This document shows, piece after piece, positions 34,051 through 44,734 of a DNA stretch of 64,000 nt (position 1 is its first letter; every line of letters begins with the position of its first letter). The stretch is taken from the NCBI GenBank assembly GCA_016618085.1, contig JABLTG010000093.1, positions 16,156 through 80,155 on the forward strand, read 5' to 3'. The notes beneath the pieces were generated by a model. The model had not been told where the DNA came from. It worked only from the letters and a program-made list of their open reading frames with translations, and did no database searches. A program made the translations under genes and the position numbers. Source of the stretch: Neovahlkampfia damariscottae. Lineage: Eukaryota; Heterolobosea; Selenaionea; Neovahlkampfiida; Neovahlkampfiidae.

Positions 34051-35740
34051 TCAGGACTTATTTCGGAGAAAAAGAGCTTCTTCTGACTTTTTCAAAAGAA
34101 AAAAGATTTCTAAGCAATCCCTTTCAACTTTAACATTCAATTTTCCTTCATGGTTGAGTTTTTCAACAAGCTCTCTCAATTTTTTAGGATCCGTTTCAGA
34201 AAAAAAACTTGTGATTCCGTTATATTTTATATATTCTTCTACGGTGGTTTTAAGAACATCTTTTACACTATCATTAATAGCATTATATTCCAATGATTTT
34301 TTGAATCCCACTTCGAAGGCTTTGCCAGTGATTTTTTCTTGGTTTTTAAGGTTTTTTTTGTTTTTCAGTGCACCCAAACAAAACCCCAATGGCTACTTGA
34401 TAACATTGTGAGCAAGCAAAATATAATATTTGATCATTTTTACCTACTCCTGCCAAAATACTTTTCAACCAACCTGGAACATTGCCTGCTCCAAAAACTT
34501 CAAGTATAACAATACTGATTTCATTTTTTGGAATTTTTGAAATCATGCTTTGAAAAATGTCTTTTATCAGAGGAGGTATTTTTATCAACAGCACATATGA
34601 AGAAATATTTTTTGAACGAAACTCACTGATACTACTTTCTTCATCGAATTTTTTGGAAAAAAAATATCCATGATTTAATATTGCATTTCCAGGGTTCAAT
34701 TTTCCAACAGGAGCTGAGTTGATTGATTCAAAAGCATCAATATTACTTTTGTGAATCTTTTTTAATCTACTTCCTTTCAGTAATTTATTATTGAAAAATA
34801 AGAAACATCCAATATTTCTTGTTATTTCTTTTTCTTCTTTTTTTCTATTTGTTAATTTTACTACAATTTTCTGTAATAATTTGATTTCAGATTCACTTGA
34901 TTCTGAAATGAGCCAAATTGTCATTTAAGTTATTGTTTTAAATTACTTTTTGAATTTCTCTTGAAGTAGACTCATGTGTACTAAGTGCAGGAAACAATTT
35001 TTGTTGAAGGATTTCAAGAACTTTTTTGTCATTGTCCGATTCTGATTCTTCTGTTTGTTTTTCTTTTTTAAATTGCTTAAATTATTTAAGAATCTCTTTG
35101 GTCATTTCCAAACTTCCGATTAAATTGTTTTCTGCGTCGTTGAGTTTTGTCTTCAATGGATATTGAGAACCAGTGATGATCATTGAGATTGGAATCCAAG
35201 TTGTTGTTGTTTTGAAATTGTTTAATTTGACTTGATATTAATTTCCATGTTTCTAAGTTTGCATCTGAGGGGTTATTACAAGGATATACACTTCGAAAAG
35301 CAATATTTTCATGTTCATAATTCTTCTGCATAAAATTTTGAACTTTAAATGACGATGCACATAGTGCTTTTGATTTTGATTCATAGCAAGATATGGTTCC
35401 TCCAGTTGATAATATTCCGATTTTTGGTCTTTTTGTTTTATCAATTCTCTTTAAATTCCAAGTATATTTGTCATCTTTTAGTTCTTCAACTTCTTTCATG
35501 TCTATCTCAGCATCAAAAAAAAAGTGAAAGACCGTTACATCTATTTCTTTTTCTTCACTTTCAATCATTTATTCTTGTACTTTTGTATTTCCACTTTCTT
35601 CTTTTGAGAAGGCTTTGATGATTTTTTCCTCAGTGCCAGGTTTTTTTCTTTTCTCTAGTGCTTCGATGATGCTTTCAATTTCTTCTTCATATGCTTCAAG
35701 ATCAGGATCGTCAAGACTTTTAAAATTTCCAGACACTTCA
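34051..35740 (-). pseudogene. Disrupted L-asparaginase gene
   Basis: The N-terminal half lies at 35568-35086, with the catalytic-threonine motif KIGILSTGGTISCYES and the downstream PSDANLETWKLI. The C-terminal half lies at 34924-34346, with FFNNKLLKGSRLKKIHKS, PVGKLNPGNA, and EVFGAGNVPG. Between them (about 35086-34924), where the second active-site block with TDT should be, sits unrelated glutamine- and serine-rich sequence. A further frame change near 34385 separates YQVA from GFCLGALKNKK. The tail contains two related 50-residue units, each starting FFSE-x-(D/S)P-x-KL. An acidic leader (35740-35580) precedes it in another frame, and an ATTGG box at 35775 looks like its old promoter. Asparaginase hydrolyses asparagine to aspartate; this copy cannot. 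Confidence 0.75.
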
Positions 35741-35774
35741 CAATGGAATTACATTTCTTTGTGGCAGTTTTTGA

Positions 35775-36298
35775 TTGGTCAATAATTTTTCACCAAACAA
35801 ATCAAATTTCATTTTACCAATTGGGAGAAAACAAATTTACCAAAAAAAGTTTGTACCGGTGTATGCAACTAGGGGTACTATGGAAAACTACAAAGGATTG
35901 ACAGTGAAAATAAGTTATTTATTTGCCCTGCAGAAACTTGAGGTAAATCTAAGTCATCTGATTGGCCTACTGAGAAGATACTTTATGGAAAAGTATTTCC
36001 AGGTATGAATGATACCATTGTCTGTATACAGGGAGATATCACAATATATACATTGCTACATTTCCCCATGAGTACATTACATAATGTTATCATAAACAGA
36101 ATCGTATTTGTTGCATACATAAATTGAATTGAGTGTGGAAATGAAGTGATCAAAGATTTGCATTTCTATATGCCAAATCCCATGATGTTCAATCCACTCA
36201 CAAGAAATCGTTCTAATGATACTAGATGTCCTTGTTATTCGTTGATTGGAGATGAAACGAGTGTGGATTTAAATAAATAAGAAATCTTTCTAAAAATA
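35775..36298. other. Non-coding stretch beside the retroelement, with a direct repeat
   Basis: No coding region is supported. A 45-bp imperfect direct repeat occurs at 36196-36240 and 36323-36368 (core ACTCACAAGAAATCGTTCT). A segment GGTGTATGCAACTAGG at about 35857 resembles GGTATATGCAAATTAGG at about 40267, on the other side of the retroelement. This could be a remnant of its terminal repeats. Confidence 0.35.
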
Positions 36299-36362
36299 CT
36301 AAATCTTCTTATTGGAACCATTACTCACAAGAAATCGTTCTGATGATACTTTATCTTCTTGT

Positions 36363-36914
36363 TTATTCATCATATCGGCTATTTCTTTCCCTTTTTCTCT
36401 TTTGACCTTCTTTGATGGATTGAGCCATTCTAGTGAATCGATCGAGTTTCTTTGGAGGTTTTGCCGATATAGTATTTCCTGATTTTGATAAATCTCTAGG
36501 AATAGTTTTCCTACTCTCCTCTCCATACTTGGAAGAGGAGTTCAGGTTTGATATTGTAACTTTCTTGGAGGTGGTACTTGATTTCGTGTATTTCCTTTTC
36601 TTTTTAGGTGATTCTTTGATTTCATGATCTTCTGGAACTTCTGATGATTCAGAATAATCAATTTCGACTGGTTTTGAGTTTATTTCATTTCTCTCATAAT
36701 TTTCGAATTCAAATATAGTCAAAATCTTTTCACCTCTTCCAAGTTGACATTTCTTTAATTCTGTCATTGGATATACTCCCACAATCTCCTGATTACAATC
36801 TATTAACGTAACTTTGTTATGTGAAACTTGTGATACTTCCAAAGGTCCAATAAATCGAACTGACATTTTACTATCCTTTTTGAGTTTTACCATTACATGA
36901 TCCCCCCGTTTCAA
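36363..36914 (-). pseudogene. Integrase C-terminal domain and basic tail
   Basis: The frame begins upstream of 36914 (DRPKSQPEILKRGDHVMVKL) and shows the SH3-like pattern GDHVMVKLKKDSKMSVRFIGPLEVSQV typical of Ty3/gypsy integrase tails. A lysine- and serine-rich extension follows that could bind DNA. It is one base out of frame with the integrase core; the shift lies near the A-run at about 36952. Confidence 0.7.
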
Positions 36915-37832
36915 AATCTCCGGTTGACTCTTTGGACGATCAACCTTTTTGAAGCATTAATCTTGTTCCGAATTTCAGGGTAAATCACATCATTGATGAA
37001 TTTCCAATGTCGTAAGATCTTTTTCCTTGCTTTGACAGGATTTGAATACCGTTTTGAAGTTTTCTTTGAAAATGGTGATCTTCCAAACATCAATTCAAAT
37101 GGAGATACCTCTAAACCATTGAGTATCCTGGTATTCATTGAGAACTGAACTAAAGGAATACTATTTGTCCAATTCTTCTCTTTCAGATTTTTCATTGTTG
37201 ACTCTAAAACTGATCTGCAATATCTTTCTGAAATTCCATTTGCTTGATGATCAGCTGTCAACTTGAAATGACTGTTGTATAGAATTTTCTCAGCCATTAA
37301 ACTGTTCAATCGATTTAAAAAGTTTGTACCTTGATCAAATTTCGTTTTACTTGGTATTCCAAAGTTTTTATAAATCTCGAATAGGAATTCACTTGTAGTT
37401 TTTGCTGTAAAGTCCTTCACACTCTTTAACCAAACAAATTTCCTGAAAACATCTACAATGACAATCACAGCCCTACCTTCTGCTTCTTGATTCATGAATA
37501 ACACATCTCCTACAATACTCTCCATTGGATAATCTGCAATGTGGCTTTTAAAAGGAGCACGTAAAATATAAGGACTATTTGTGTATTTTCTACATCTATC
37601 ACATGATAACACAACTTCACGTACTTTATTGTAAGGAATTGATTCCCAAAGCAGTTTTTATAAATCTGTAGGTTTGATTTATTCCGTAATGGTTCTCATT
37701 GTGAATAAGTTTAATTAATTCAATCTTTGATTTCTCATTTTTCTTCCTCTTCAACTTTCTTATTTTAGATGCAATAGATTCTTCAACTTTGAATTCACAA
37801 CATCGAGATAACAAATCAGCAATAACATTCAT
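36911..37832 (-). pseudogene. Integrase zinc-binding and DDE core domains
   Basis: 37832-37626 starts with NVIADLLSR and carries the HH part of the zinc finger (HNENHYGINQTYRFIK). After a frame change near 37650 the CC part follows (LSCDRCRKY). The core shows all three catalytic acids: D in VGDVLF, D in KFDQGTNF and E in SERYCRSVLE. The core itself is open over 230 residues. Confidence 0.85.
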
Positions 37833-37871
37833 TTATCTGGATTTATTTTTAAGTGATTCTCTGTTAACGCA

Positions 37872-38949
37872 TCCATGATTAATTATGTCCTTTCAATCAG
37901 TTGATTCTCATCATCAGCCAAAATAAGTAAATCATCCACATAATGAATCACGAATTCAAAATCCTTGATTAAGTCATGAACAATTGAATGAAAATGGTTG
38001 CACTACATTTCATTCCTTGAGGAAGAGTAGTATACTCATATCTAGTGTCAGATTCCATAAAGCCAAATAGTTGAATATCATCAGGATGTAATAGTATATT
38101 TTGAAATCCATCTGACAGATCAATCTTTGTTGCCATATTGGTTCTCAATTTCCCAACTCTAGAATTCAAAGGTGCAATTTTTGGAAGTGTATTTACTAAT
38201 TCTGGTAACTCCTTGTTGATACGCCTGAGATCATCAACAACTCTGAGTTTTTTACTTCCTAGTTTTGATGTTATCCAAATCGGACTTGTACATTGTCCTT
38301 TAAGATGTTGATTTCCAGATCTTTTACTAATACCAACTCTTATCTGACCACATTGTAGTTTCTCAATGGTATACTCTTTTAAATGCTTCAAATAATTCCT
38401 TGGTAATGGATATTGAGGTACTTTAAGTCCTCTCTTTCTAAATTTTCTTGTGAATGGCAATTTTGGTGCACTGAGCTTTGAACCTTGAAATTGCTTATTT
38501 CTATGTAAAGCTTTCTTTAATCTTACCATGTTTTTGGAATTCAAAACGCCTGAAGTTGAAACTGTTTGAGCATCAAAGAATTTGATCTCTGATTTGTTTT
38601 CTTCTGAACTTGGTTCAAAACCAAGTAGTTCCTTTGGAATTGATTTCTTAATCTTCAGATCCAATTGTAAGTCTAAACCAACTCGAAATAGGGTTTTATT
38701 CTTCTCATTTAAATCATCTGAATCAACCACCCAAACGAATTTCCAACTATAACCATTTACATTCAAAAGTAACTTTATAAGTTTTGCTTCACTTTTTGCT
38801 CCATTAAATCCAGTTAATTTGCACTTATAAGGCATTTCTACATAGTCTTTATCTGATATCAATCTTTCAAGCAGTTTATTACTAACATAACTAACATCAG
38901 CTCCTTCATCAAGGAAGGATTTTACTGGAATTGTATTTCTATCAGCTCA
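37872..38949 (-). pseudogene. Aspartic protease and reverse transcriptase
   Basis: The protease reads PVKSFLDEGADVSYVS, where the usual DSGA is DEGA. An in-frame TGA sits just before it at 38947-38949. The RT domain contains CTSPIWITSKLGSKKLRVVDDLRRIN, TKIDLSDGFQNILLHPDD and YTTLPQGMKCSATIF. After a one-base shift at about 37970 comes the catalytic box IHYVDDLLILAD. The frame ends at a TAA at about 37872. Confidence 0.85.
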
Positions 38950-39055
38950 AACCTTGATGTAAATAAAACGAAGTGTTTCTTGGTCTAAACTCTGAATATT
39001 TTCAAAATAATCTGATGATGAAGCTTTATTTACTTCATCTATTGCTGGTTGTTAA

Positions 39056-40218
39056 TCAGAACCAAGTTCTTTTAATAATTTCTTCAAACTCTTTGATTCT
39101 TTTTTTATTCAAATTGAATTTCTTAGGTTTGTTTTCCCTAACTCTGAAAGTATCTTCTTCTGAAGAAGAGGATTCATCATCTGATGAACTTTCCTTTTTC
39201 AACTTTCTCTTTTTCTTCTTCTTTGAATCAGAATCAACAAATTTTCTCTTTTGGATTTTATTCTTCTTCTTGTAATCATCATTTTGATAAGAAGCTTTCC
39301 TTTCATTTGCTACTTTCTTCACAATAAACTATTTTGATTGGATAAAAATAAAGTACTTGCTTCACTGAAAATATTGAAGTAAACATTAAGAAAGTCTCTG
39401 CCTAATGTCTTGCTAAATTTATCTTTCAACTTGTCTTGTAAGAACTTTAGTAAACTCATATAATATGAATGTGTCCTTGTTCTTTGATCAATCTTTAAAA
39501 GATCTGCAATTAATGTGAATCTCTTTATATAATTAAATATTGTTTGATTTTGAATTTTAATTTTGTTGAATATTTCAACTAACTCTAATGAATTCACATC
39601 TCCTAAAATCAGCTTGTGAATCTCTGGAATACTTTCATAAAGATTTGTATCAGCAAATTTAGCTTTGTCAATTTTAGTAGATAAAGTATCAGGAAGGAAT
39701 CTTACTAAATAGTCATACTAGTTGGTGATATCTTCCTTTGAAATCCAAATAATAAAGTCCAACAAAAAGTTCAAAATGTCTGGTTGATCATACCCTTTCA
39801 ATCGAGGTTTCCTTGATATAAAGTGAGTCCTGATAGTCTTAGCATCATTAATTTCGTTTCTGGTGCTGTTCTTGAGGATACCAAGAAACTCATTGAAATA
39901 GTAAACTAATTCTTCAACTTCACCCTGAGCAAGTTTGTAATTAATCTTTTCATTCTTGATGTAAGCAAACATAGCTTTTATAAAACCTTTTCTTTTGCTT
40001 GAAGAGGAGCAAGTGAATCCAACACTTGTTTTGCCACACGATTTTTCTGTGAAGAATTTGTAAAAGCTCTTCTTCTCTTCATCTGTGAATGGCAAGATTT
40101 TAGTCCAAGCGGTGGTATACTTTGATGCCTTTGAGTTTACAACTTTTGTAGCTTCAACAGTGTCAGTAAGCTTGGTAATCTTTGGGAATTTCTTCTGAGG
40201 AAATCTAAGATGGTCCAT
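39056..40218 (-). pseudogene. Gag-like capsid and basic nucleocapsid region
   Basis: A helical capsid-like protein opens at 40218 (MDHLRFPQKKFPKI). It is interrupted by an in-frame TAG at 39718-39720 and continues in the same frame to 39319 (YDYLVRFLPDTLSTKIDKAK, then FNYIKRFTLIADLLKIDQRT). A lysine/serine-rich region follows in another frame (39322-39056). It lacks a CCHC knuckle, so RNA binding would rest on charge alone. Confidence 0.6.
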
Positions 40219-40444
40219 TTTCTGAAATTTAACTCTTAATTCAGTAGTTCAAATAAAAAATGTAACGGTATATGCAAATTAGGTGAAATGAATTGTTTTT
40301 TTCCATTTCTCATTGAATTTTAAAAACGGGAAATTGATGTTTTTTCTTCGGGTAAATTTTATGAACACCTTTTTGAATGATTTTTTTGTTGTTCTCAGCT
40401 GATCAGGATTCGAAAACCGTTATAGGTCAGTTCGAAAAAACCCC

Positions 40445-40561
40445 TGCTTGCTTTATTTTACCCAAATTAAGAGAAATCACAAATGAAAAAAGAAAAATTC
40501 AAATTTATTTCTTTGTTAATTTTTTCAAAAATAATTCTTGAAATTCAAACTCTTCCATTTC
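40445..40561. repeat. Parent copy of the 117-bp inverted repeat
   Basis: This is the 3' end and flank of the coiled-coil gene. Its reverse complement occurs at 31185-31301. The outer edge on the retroelement side is TGCTTGCTTTATTTTACCCA. Confidence 0.85.
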
Positions 40562-41653
40562 TTCTTCTTTTTGGTCTAATAATTGTTTAATTGATTCAAT
40601 TTCATTGTTTAACTTTTCCTTTTTTGTTTTTAATCTCTTCAATTCATTTCTGACTTCATTAGATGTAAAAGGGGAGTTTCTCTTCAGAACTTCAAAAATC
40701 GTTTCATTTTCTCTTTTTCTCTTATTTGAATATGAACCAGTGGAAGAACGTCTGACAGAAACACTAGGTGTAGTTGCATTTATTTCCATAGAATGTTCAA
40801 TTGAAGATAAACTTTCTGGTGAGTTTGGTTGTGGCGAACTATCATTATTGGAAATAATAAAGTGAGGAACATTTGTTACTATTTTTGGATCATGTTCTTT
40901 TGTAATTAAAACTTGTTCGACTAAATGATGTAAATTAAATTCTTCATCTTTTTCCTCAGGTGAGAGAAGTTCACTTGTTGATATTTTTGTTCTGACTTTT
41001 GTTTGGTTTTCAATGTCACGTAAATCATCATTTGCATCTCTATTTTGATTTTGATTGAATAATTTATGTGTATATAACTTTCTAGCTCTGATATTGTCAT
41101 CTTCAATGGCTTGTGTTGGTGACTTTGGTCTTTGAAGACGAGTCTTCATTGGAGTTGAAAACATTGAATCTGATACTGTTTTAACAACTTTAGGACTTGT
41201 TTCAGGTGACACTTTAGCTCTTCCATTTTGTTGTGGTTTTGGTTTTACTTGTTTAATTTCATTGTATGGTTTTTTCAAAATTGCTGTTGAATATTTTTTA
41301 TAATTGACTTGATAACCATCCCAACCACTTTCTATTAACTTGAAACCTGCTTCAACATCTTTGTAATTTGGGTCTTCAATATCAAGCTTATCTCTGAAGG
41401 CTTGAATGAGTTGTGTTATAACTTTGAATAATTTTTCAAATTCATCTTTTGAGGATATAATGTTACATCTTTTCTTTGTTGATTTCTTTCCTACCACTAC
41501 AAATGGTATTTTATCGTTTTTATTTGGTTGCAACGAAAGGTAAATATAAAACAAGCCTTGGTCAAGTCTACACATGGTTTTGGTGGTAATAAGAGGTGTT
41601 AACCCGGATCTAGAAATAGTTATTCTATAGTTTTTTGTCTTTGGACCTTCCAT
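40505..41653 (-). CDS. Unknown coiled-coil, probably nuclear protein
   Basis: A 382-residue single-exon protein. The N-terminal 130 residues form a compact region (ITISRSGLTPLITTKTMCRL; PFVVVGKKSTKKRCNI). A basic, serine/threonine/proline-rich disordered stretch follows, with KRKREN as a possible nuclear signal. A C-terminal coiled coil comes last (LKRLKTKKEKLNNEIESIKQ). I recognise no family; a DNA- or chromatin-associated role would be a guess. A host-type ATTGG box lies at about 41708, some 55 bp upstream. Its last 17 codons are duplicated in inverted orientation at 31185. Confidence 0.7.
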   Translation of the reverse strand: MEGPKTKNYRITISRSGLTPLITTKTMCRLDQGLFYIYLSLQPNKNDKIPFVVVGKKSTKKRCNIISSKDEFEKLFKVITQLIQAFRDKLDIEDPNYKDVEAGFKLIESGWDGYQVNYKKYSTAILKKPYNEIKQVKPKPQQNGRAKVSPETSPKVVKTVSDSMFSTPMKTRLQRPKSPTQAIEDDNIRARKLYTHKLFNQNQNRDANDDLRDIENQTKVRTKISTSELLSPEEKDEEFNLHHLVEQVLITKEHDPKIVTNVPHFIISNNDSSPQPNSPESLSSIEHSMEINATTPSVSVRRSSTGSYSNKRKRENETIFEVLKRNSPFTSNEVRNELKRLKTKKEKLNNEIESIKQLLDQKEEEMEEFEFQELFLKKLTKK

Positions 41654-41810
41654 TGTTTATTTGATGCTTTTGCTCCTACCAAACGAAAACTGTTGTTCCA
41701 GCTGTTGATTGGTCGGTTTTGGTTAGAACTTTGTACTATGAATATATTGTCATGAAATTTCTCTTTTGCACAGCAAAGGAAGTGTGTTATTTGAAAAATG
41801 AACTTATTTT

Positions 41811-42251
41811 TTATTGAGTTTTACATTTTCCTTTTTTTTCAACAAATTTTTTTTCATGTTTCAGTTTTGTATGTTTTATCAATGCTTCAATATGTTTTTG
41901 ATTCTGTCCATGATCTGAGTATCCTTCTACAAATGAAAAAATGCTTCTAATTGGAATACAAAAAGAACCACAAAAACAACAAACATTTGTTGAAGAGGAT
42001 GTTGCTTGAAAAACACAACTTGATTTTTGATCATCTATGCATTTGAATGATATGACGTCTAACCACTTTAAGGTTGGTGTATAAAATTCTGCAACAACGT
42101 CTGATTTTTCAATTAATTTTTGTTCATCTTCATATTCTGATTTTAAATAAAAATTTGGAAGTCCAATAATAGCCAATTCAAGCTTTTCGATCACCTTCTT
42201 TTTGTTGTTTTGTGGAAAAGTGAATTCATAAGTCACAGTTGGGTGTGGCAT
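41811..42251 (-). CDS. Hypothetical protein with cysteine-rich centre
   Basis: About 146 residues from the ATG at 42251 (MPHPTVTYEFTFP). An in-frame ATG at 42299 exists, but the CCAAT box at 42277 lies between the two, which favours the downstream start. A cysteine-rich segment (STNVCCFCGSFCIPI) precedes a motif EGYSDHGQNQKHIEALIKH and a basic tail. I do not recognise the family. No membrane segment or signal peptide is present. Confidence 0.6.
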   Translation of the reverse strand: MPHPTVTYEFTFPQNNKKKVIEKLELAIIGLPNFYLKSEYEDEQKLIEKSDVVAEFYTPTLKWLDVISFKCIDDQKSSCVFQATSSSTNVCCFCGSFCIPIRSIFSFVEGYSDHGQNQKHIEALIKHTKLKHEKKFVEKKGKCKTQ

Positions 42252-42481
42252 GTTCGGAAATTTATTGAAAAGCTTTATCCAATGAGAAATAAGGAACATT
42301 CAAATAGATTAAACACTCTTTTGAAACGAAAGTTAAAAATACTGAAACACTGTGATTGAAAAATATAATTATTTTTTTTTCGATTAGGAAGGGTATACGA
42401 AATTAAGAAATATCAATTTCTAAATTTAGATCATCCAATTATAAGCAATCCTCAAATTGACACAACAACGAAAAGGTGAGC

Positions 42482-44245
42482 ATGAAGGAAATCTTGATAC
42501 TGATTTTCTGCCTCATTTTTAAAGCCACAACAAAGTGTGCGTATGCCGAAAACTCCATGATACAGGAAGCAATAACGGAGTTCAACAACGAAACCTATGT
42601 TGAAATTAATTTCTTTGTTTATGACACCAAATTCACTGAAGGATTTGGGTTTAGCATGGACTTAAACATGACAGATAATTCAATATTCACTTGTGTCTCA
42701 CAGATGACGCTACACGAAACTTCAATTTTTGAAGGAAAAAAAAGCAACAACAGTTGTGTTAAAAAAAAAATCCATGGATCATTATTTGAATCATTAGACG
42801 GAGTAATTCACTACTCTTGTTCAATTCCACTTCAAAAATTTCAAAAATTCAACTACATTTTAATTTTGCGATCCTCAAATACTTGGAATCCAGATTCTGA
42901 TTTTGATACAATCCAAAAAATTATCCGACCTATAAATTCATGGAAACCTTGTATTGTAGATACACTTAGTGGAAGAGGAAGATTTGACAGCAGATTTTGG
43001 TATCTTACAGTCATCACATCAATAATTTTTCTTTTCACTTTTTTATCATTAATTTATTACCGAGATGAACAACCTTTAAAATCAAGGAAATACTTACCAT
43101 TTATTGCTTTATTATATAATTATTCATTGTTACTGTCTGATTTTTTTCAAAATTTATTTTCTAACGAAATCAGATTAACTTATGGTTGTTTAATCAATAT
43201 TTTCATTACACATAGATTTGGAAATATAGTTGCATCATTACCAGTTTTAGTTTTATTCAGATATTTTTATTTGATTCATTTAACGAAACAAAAGAAAATC
43301 ATTTACAACAAAACGAAAGAAAAACTAGAGATTTCAACATTCACTGTATTTTTAGCGAAATATTTGAATTTATCAACTTCATTACTTGGAATTTTTATTT
43401 TTATAATTATACTTTATATTGTAACTTTATTGTTAAATATTATTCCATTTTTTTTTTATCAAACTGATTGCTTTGAAATTGCAAATAGTTTATTGTATAA
43501 AATACTCACAGGTTTCACATCTATATTAACTGAATCATTAATTGTCATCGTTTTGATTGTAGATTTAATGATGAATATTAAATCTATTTGCAGAAAGAAA
43601 TGTGGATTTCTGAAGTTCTATTTCATTGATGATATTTATTATTTCAGAATTGAATCCATTATGGTATGGACTGTTTCCATGTGCTTCACATTTGTGCCAT
43701 TATTTGATGATTACTCACGGTTACTCAAACAAATATCTTCAACCATTCTTTGGTATTTCATGTTTTTCACACAAGTTGTATTTGTTCTCTTGGTCACTTC
43801 ATTAAGATCTTGGAAAATTAGAAAAAAGAACAGCATTGAAAAAGAAGAAATTGAAGAAATATTTGACCCTGAATATGATATCATATTACAGGCTTTCTTG
43901 AAATTTTGTGAATCCGAATTCACATCAGAATATATCTATATCAAAAGAGATATTTTGAAATATCGAAAGAATATGAGAGATAGAGCATCAATTGGTAAAG
44001 AAATTGTTGCTTTGTATCTCAATGGTCGTCAATCTATACTTGAAGTAAATGTCATGGAATCCATGTCTTCGGATTTTAAACAAAGAATTCAATGCGGTGA
44101 TTTCGCTGAAGATTTATTTGATAAAATTGAAAGAGAAGTTGATTGCACATTGAAAGATTCCTTTAGAAAATTTAAACTTTGTAAAGAGTATCTGATTGTA
44201 AAAAAAGTTCTTGATTTTCAAGACAAAGATTATTTTAAATTATAG
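42482..44245 (+). CDS. Seven-transmembrane receptor-like protein with C-terminal RGS domain (paralogue)
   Basis: Paralogue of the gene at 4341-6104, with the same layout: signal peptide (MKEILILIFCLIFKATTKC), a glycosylatable extracellular domain, the shared box CIVDTLSGRGRFDSRFW, seven hydrophobic segments, and an RGS domain. The RGS core reads FLKFCESEFTSEYIYIKRDI, LYLNGRQSILEVNVMESMSS and DSFRKFKLCKEYL. The start is set by the signal peptide. The loop after the first membrane helix (YYRDEQPLKSRKYLPFIALL) is conserved between the two. Together they probably form a receptor family that speeds GTP hydrolysis on G-alpha. Confidence 0.8.
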   Translation: MKEILILIFCLIFKATTKCAYAENSMIQEAITEFNNETYVEINFFVYDTKFTEGFGFSMDLNMTDNSIFTCVSQMTLHETSIFEGKKSNNSCVKKKIHGSLFESLDGVIHYSCSIPLQKFQKFNYILILRSSNTWNPDSDFDTIQKIIRPINSWKPCIVDTLSGRGRFDSRFWYLTVITSIIFLFTFLSLIYYRDEQPLKSRKYLPFIALLYNYSLLLSDFFQNLFSNEIRLTYGCLINIFITHRFGNIVASLPVLVLFRYFYLIHLTKQKKIIYNKTKEKLEISTFTVFLAKYLNLSTSLLGIFIFIIILYIVTLLLNIIPFFFYQTDCFEIANSLLYKILTGFTSILTESLIVIVLIVDLMMNIKSICRKKCGFLKFYFIDDIYYFRIESIMVWTVSMCFTFVPLFDDYSRLLKQISSTILWYFMFFTQVVFVLLVTSLRSWKIRKKNSIEKEEIEEIFDPEYDIILQAFLKFCESEFTSEYIYIKRDILKYRKNMRDRASIGKEIVALYLNGRQSILEVNVMESMSSDFKQRIQCGDFAEDLFDKIEREVDCTLKDSFRKFKLCKEYLIVKKVLDFQDKDYFKL

Positions 44246-44578
44246 AATGATTATTTTACCTAATAAATTTTAACACATGATCGCATGTTTACATTGGAAC
44301 ATTCTTTTTTCCAAAGAGTGAATGAGAAGTTTACTTCAGCTTTTCACATCGGGAGGGTTTAAGCCTCAGAACTTGATCTAAAACAAAAATAGGATAGCAT
44401 TTTCAGTGTTGATGTTCTATTCAGCCACAGTAAGATCCATCTTTGTTTTAACGTACACAATAAAAATGAGCAAGTATTAGTTTTACTGCTTCAACAATAT
44501 TTACCTTTAACATCAGTGTTAGATTTTTTAGGTACATATTTTGGTATTTAAATCCTTTTTGACTACTGAATTATAACT
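44246..44578. other. Intergenic region upstream of tRNA-Pro
   Basis: No coding region is seen. The last 45 bp (ATTTTGGTATTTAAATCC, then GAATTATAACTGG) closely match the 5' flank of the tRNA-Pro at 47789, so that block was copied with the tRNA or is a conserved upstream element. Confidence 0.4.
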
Positions 44579-44650
44579 GGGAGTTTGGTCTAGTGGTATG
44601 ATTCTCGCTTTGGGTGCGAGAGGTCCGGGGTTCAATTCCCCGAACTCCCC
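44579..44650 (+). tRNA. tRNA-Pro(UGG)
   Basis: A 72-nt cloverleaf: acceptor GGGAGTT/AACTCCC, anticodon stem CTCGC/GCGAG with loop TTTGGGT (anticodon UGG), T-arm CCGGGGTTCAATTCCCCG. It is identical to the copy at 47789-47860 and followed by a T-rich stretch. Confidence 0.95.
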
Positions 44651-44734
44651 TGATTTTTGTTTTTTTTTTGGAAATTTTTGTTTGTGATGAAAGAGTGAAG
44701 TTGATCAAGAAATTCGATGATGAAAAAAATTTAT

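Larger units (their letters stand above)
36363..40218 (-). mobile_element. Defective Ty3/gypsy-type retroelement
   Basis: Read on the minus strand, the order is gag-like protein (40218-39319), basic nucleocapsid-like region (39322-39056), aspartic protease (about 38946-38850), reverse transcriptase (38862-37870), zinc-binding H2C2 plus integrase core (37832-36911), and integrase C-terminal SH3-like domain (36914-36363). This protease-RT-integrase order is that of Ty3/gypsy elements. RNase H is missing: the RT thumb (HLKINPDK) is followed within a few bases by NVIADLLSR, which normally ends RNase H. Frameshifts and internal stops disable every domain. Clear long terminal repeats were not found. 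Confidence 0.85.

Noticed and set aside
31185-40561. Terminal inverted repeats of a 9-kb DNA transposon
   Set aside because: The repeat is the end of a host-type gene that continues outside the interval, and no transposase is seen between the arms.
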